Origin: Gemmatimonadota bacterium
GTDB lineage: Bacteria > Gemmatimonadota > Gemmatimonadetes > Gemmatimonadales > GWC2-71-9
Direction: 5' to 3'
NCBI GenBank assembly: GCA_004357415.1
Contig: SMVY01000094.1
Location: 1 to 7,725 of the forward strand
DNA: 7,725 bases
Below the pieces are notes generated by a model. It was not told the origin of the DNA, did no database searches, and saw only the letters and a program-made list of their open reading frames with translations. This document shows positions 5,648 to 7,725 of this stretch, one piece after another (the first letter of the stretch is position 1; every line of letters starts with the position of its first letter). A program made the position numbers and the translations under genes.

Positions 5648-6291
5648 CTTGGCTCCACCGCAAATCCGCCGATGTGAAGATCGAGGTTGTGGTTGACCCG
5701 TATCCCGGCTATTCCCTCGGTCTGGAACTGGTCGATCGACCCGGCGTAGACCTCCTCGCCGTTGACCAGGAATCGCACCTGGCTGTCTCCCACCTCCACC
5801 GAAAGCGTGTTGCTGCATTTGCCGGTTTCATCCTGGGGCTGGATCGCCGCGTGGGTGGTCCAGGGGCCACTGACCGGGGAGGTGTTCGACCCGTCGCGGT
5901 TCTTGACCAGAAACTGTCCGTTTCCCCTGATCAGGAAGTAGCTGTATCGCTGGTCGTCATCCTGGAGGTTCGAGCCACCGAGGATGAGGCCGTACGCCTC
6001 TGCGTGGCGGGGCCCCTCCGTCTGGGTGAAGCTGGCGGTCACGGTGTAGGATCCGGAGGCGGTATCCGCCTCACGATACAAGATGGTGCGGGGGCCCAGG
6101 GTGATGTGGTACCCCTGACCCATGGCGACGAACTTGACCTGATCCTCATGAGTGCCTTTGTCCGTCCGGAGGCTCCAACCGGCGGGGAGGTCACCCCCAC
6201 CAGCCACTCCACGATCGGGGTCCTTCTCCTGGGCCGGGAGCGTGGCGACTCCCAACAGCAGCATGGCGGTAATACAGGTAGCGGTTCGCAT
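5644..6291 (-). CDS. Secreted lectin/glucanase-like beta-sandwich protein
   Basis: A 215-aa exported protein. Residues 1-20 are a signal peptide (MRTA, hydrophobic TAMLLLGVATL, predicted cleavage after LPA before QEKD). The mature part reads as a single beta-rich domain: GYHITLGPRTILYREADTA, then SYTVTASFTQTEGPRHAEAYGLILGG, YSYFLIRGNGQFLVKNRDG, VEVGDSQVRFLVNGEEVY and a final GIAGIRVNHNLDLHIGGFAV. This order resembles the concanavalin-A-like jelly-roll seen in DUF1080/3-keto-disaccharide-hydrolase-like and LamG-type proteins. I see no GH16 catalytic ExDxxE motif, so a binding or structural role is as likely as an enzymatic one. I chose the ATG at 6291 because GGAGGG (6301-6296) sits 4 nt upstream and the signal peptide starts there; the 34 in-frame residues upstream are not export-like. 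Family assignment is tentative. Confidence 0.87.
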   Translation of the reverse strand: MRTATCITAMLLLGVATLPAQEKDPDRGVAGGGDLPAGWSLRTDKGTHEDQVKFVAMGQGYHITLGPRTILYREADTASGSYTVTASFTQTEGPRHAEAYGLILGGSNLQDDDQRYSYFLIRGNGQFLVKNRDGSNTSPVSGPWTTHAAIQPQDETGKCSNTLSVEVGDSQVRFLVNGEEVYAGSIDQFQTEGIAGIRVNHNLDLHIGGFAVEPS

Positions 6292-6422
6292 GGTTCCCTC
6301 CGGCGATTGGGCTATAGGAGCACCGCGGGCGGCGCTGTCGGGCCCCGATTGGTTGCGGGATGCTCCGGGGCTGAGTATTCTACCACCGTTCAATCTTCTT
6401 GGTTTACTCGGGAAGGCAACTC
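6292..6422. promoter_or_regulatory. Divergent region between secreted protein and membrane microprotein genes
   Basis: A 131-bp region separating two divergent starts. It carries the Shine-Dalgarno sites at both ends (GGAGGG on minus at 6301-6296, GGAAGG on plus at 6411-6416) and should carry both promoters. I cannot name a convincing -10/-35 pair. Confidence 0.4.
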
Positions 6423-6584
6423 ATGGAGTGGATTGTCATCGTCTTGGCTGGTCTCGGCGTCGCCATGTTGTTGAGCGCCTTGGCCTTCGTGACGACGCTG
6501 ATCGGGGTCATGGTCAATTTCATGATCTTGCTGTACTCGGGCCCCCTGATCGACGCCCGGTTTCCGGAGAAGTCCCAGAGCTAG
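6423..6584 (+). CDS. 53-aa hydrophobic membrane microprotein, unknown function
   Basis: A very small gene with a good start: ATG at 6423 preceded by GGAAGG (6411-6416) at a 6-nt spacing. The product opens with MEWIVIVLAGLGVAMLLSAL and stays hydrophobic to about residue 40, enough for one long or two short membrane helices. It ends in a short polar tail (DARFPEKSQS). There are no cysteines, no export cleavage site and no known motif. It lies head-to-head with the secreted lectin-like protein gene and 358 bp upstream of an RND permease on the same strand. I do not recognise a family. The Shine-Dalgarno and the clean membrane profile argue that it is a real gene. An in-frame TTG at 6399 would add 8 residues but lacks support. 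Confidence 0.68.
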   Translation: MEWIVIVLAGLGVAMLLSALAFVTTLIGVMVNFMILLYSGPLIDARFPEKSQS

Positions 6585-6942
6585 GTAAAGCCTCCCGTCC
6601 TGACTAGCGACGGCACTAGCCGGCTCCCCCCCCGCGCCGCCCGGTTGCATCCGGTCGCCGAGCCACCCTGCGCTCTCCCCGGCGCCTGACATCCCGTATA
6701 CATTGGGGCTCCGTTGGATTCTCCCGCTCCCCCGGGGGTGTACCGGACAAATCGGCGCGCAAGCCCCGGCCTCTGCGGCACGGTAACTCGTTGCCGGGCG
6801 ACAACTGTGAAGTGAAGGGTGCCGCCGGTGGAATCGCAACTCTGGGGACGTGGACTCCGTATATCTACGGGGTCAGCGGCACTCCGGGGTGGAGACGCCG
6901 GTTGCAGGCGACCTCGGCAACAGCAAGACGGGAACTGGTTCC
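6585..6942 (+). other. 358-bp gap without a convincing gene upstream of the RND permease
   Basis: Open frames here on either strand look like shadows: high Arg/Pro/Gly content, no domain, no ribosome site. Visible structure includes an 8-C run (6626-6633), the perfect palindrome CCCCCGGGGG (6729-6738), and GGAAC-TG-GTTCC (6931-6942) directly before the permease ATG. No tRNA, known riboswitch or canonical terminator is recognised. The gap may be a long 5' leader or promoter region for the efflux gene, or the decayed remains of a gene; the sequence alone does not decide. Confidence 0.5.
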
Positions 6943-7725
6943 ATGATTCTGTCCGATATTTCAATTCAGCGACCGGTGCTCGCCACCATGATGAGCCTGG
7001 CGTTGGTGCTCTTCGGGGTCATCTCGTACAACCGGCTTTCGGTTCGGGAATTCCCCGATATCGATCCCCCCATCGTCTCGGTGTCGACCATCCTGCCTGG
7101 GGCCAACCCTCGGGTAGTCGAATCGGCGGTGACGGATATCCTCGAAGAGGAACTGGCCACGCTCGAAGGTCTGCGGACACTCACCAGCGTCAGTGGCGAG
7201 CAGAGCAGCAACATCACGCTCGAGTTCACTCTGGATCGGGATATCGAAGTTTCCGCGCAGGACGTCCGGGAAAAGGTCGCCCGGGTTAGGAACCGTCTTC
7301 CCCGGGAGGTCCTCGAGCCGGTCGTGGCCAAGCAGGACGCCGACGCGCAACCGTTTTACTGGTTGGCGCTCTCGGGCCAGGGATACAGTCTCCTCCAGTT
7401 GTCGGACATCGCCGACCGTATCGTGAAGACGCGGTTGCAGACGATTGCCGGTGTCGGGCGGGCGTTCATCGCGGGCGAACGCCGCTATTCCATGCGGATC
7501 TGGTTGTCGCCCACGGCCCTGGCCGCGCGCGGGCTGACGGTGCAGGACGTGGAGGAGGCCATCCGGTCGCGCAACGTGGAAATCCCCTCGGGCCGGATCG
7601 AGTCGAGTCAGCGGGAATTCACTGTCCGCTCGCTGGGAGAACTCAAGACCCCCGCGCAGTTCGCCGACATCACCGTGGCCAACCAGAACGGCAGCCTGGT
7701 CAAACTCCGCGATCTGGCCCGGGTG
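6943..7725 (+). CDS. RND-family (AcrB/MexB-like) efflux permease, N-terminal part
   Basis: The first 261 residues of an inner-membrane, proton-driven efflux transporter; full members are about 1,000-1,050 aa, so most of the gene lies beyond the right edge. It opens with SDISIQRPVLATMMSLALVLFGV (TM1, about 12-29), then the family pattern LSVREFPDIDPPIVSVSTILPGANPRVVESAVTDILEEELATLEGL (about 32-77). The porter subdomain follows: NITLEFTLDRDIEVSAQDVREKVARVRNRLP, QDADAQPFYWLALSG, IAGVGRAFIAGERRYSMRIWLSP and LAARGLTVQDVEEAIRSRNVEIPSG. These fit the HAE (hydrophobe/amphiphile) group. The frame is open from the ATG to the edge. The Shine-Dalgarno is weak (GGGA, 9 nt upstream). No periplasmic adaptor gene lies directly upstream, so the partner, if encoded nearby, would be downstream. 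Substrate cannot be told. Confidence 0.95.
   Translation, partial: MILSDISIQRPVLATMMSLALVLFGVISYNRLSVREFPDIDPPIVSVSTILPGANPRVVESAVTDILEEELATLEGLRTLTSVSGEQSSNITLEFTLDRDIEVSAQDVREKVARVRNRLPREVLEPVVAKQDADAQPFYWLALSGQGYSLLQLSDIADRIVKTRLQTIAGVGRAFIAGERRYSMRIWLSPTALAARGLTVQDVEEAIRSRNVEIPSGRIESSQREFTVRSLGELKTPAQFADITVANQNGSLVKLRDLARV

Noticed and set aside
6292..6393. 34-residue N-terminal extension of the secreted protein
   Set aside because: It would bury the signal peptide inside the protein; the ATG at 6291 has a GGAGGG site 4 nt upstream.
6611..6633. CGGC-ACTA-GCCG hairpin after the microprotein gene, considered as a terminator
   Set aside because: The stem is only 4 bp and is followed by a C run rather than a T run.
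6585..6942. tRNA or known riboswitch in the gap
   Set aside because: No T-arm consensus, acceptor pairing or recognisable riboswitch core was found on either strand by eye.
6581..6964. 127-aa minus-strand open frame across the gap before the RND gene
   Set aside because: Arg/Ser/Gly-rich composition, no ribosome site, no domain, and it overlaps the start of the conserved permease.

Overview
The window is GC-rich bacterial chromosome with densely packed genes on both strands. An RND efflux permease and a secreted protein with a signal peptide point to a Gram-negative (diderm) organism. The gene style would suit a soil or sediment bacterium such as Gemmatimonadota or a proteobacterium, but nothing here fixes the phylum. 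I see no insertion sequence, phage gene, CRISPR array, tRNA or rRNA.

Layout. Positions 2-190 (+) are the C-terminal end of thiC (thiamine pyrimidine synthase). It runs tail-to-tail into hslR (Hsp15-like S4-domain RNA-binding protein), and the two coding ends overlap by 19 bp. hslR is translationally coupled (4-bp overlap) behind an ArsR-family repressor gene; both lie on the minus strand. A 220-bp AT-richer intergenic region (954-1173) separates arsR from a divergent small heat-shock protein gene (Hsp20). Hsp20 ends in a strong hairpin at 1623-1652, shared with a convergent two-component operon on the minus strand: a 7-TM, GAF-containing NarX/DegS-type histidine kinase followed, with an ATGA overlap, by a NarL/FixJ response regulator.

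Divergent from the kinase is a 474-aa HEAT-repeat protein (+). Its stop codon shares the palindrome CTAG with the stop of the next gene, a secreted beta-sandwich/lectin-like protein on the minus strand. Divergent from that gene is a 53-aa membrane microprotein (+). A 358-bp stretch with no convincing gene follows, and then the N-terminal 261 codons of an RND-family efflux permease that runs off the right edge.

How the genes relate. Two themes recur: protein and ribosome stress (Hsp15, Hsp20, next to a one-component regulator), and envelope sensing and transport (7-TM kinase and regulator, secreted protein, membrane microprotein, RND pump). Most of it is ordinary housekeeping or accessory chromosome. 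I find no convincing undescribed multi-gene system. The least explained parts are the HEAT-repeat protein paired head-to-head with the kinase operon, the membrane microprotein upstream of the RND pump, and the 358-bp gap between those two.
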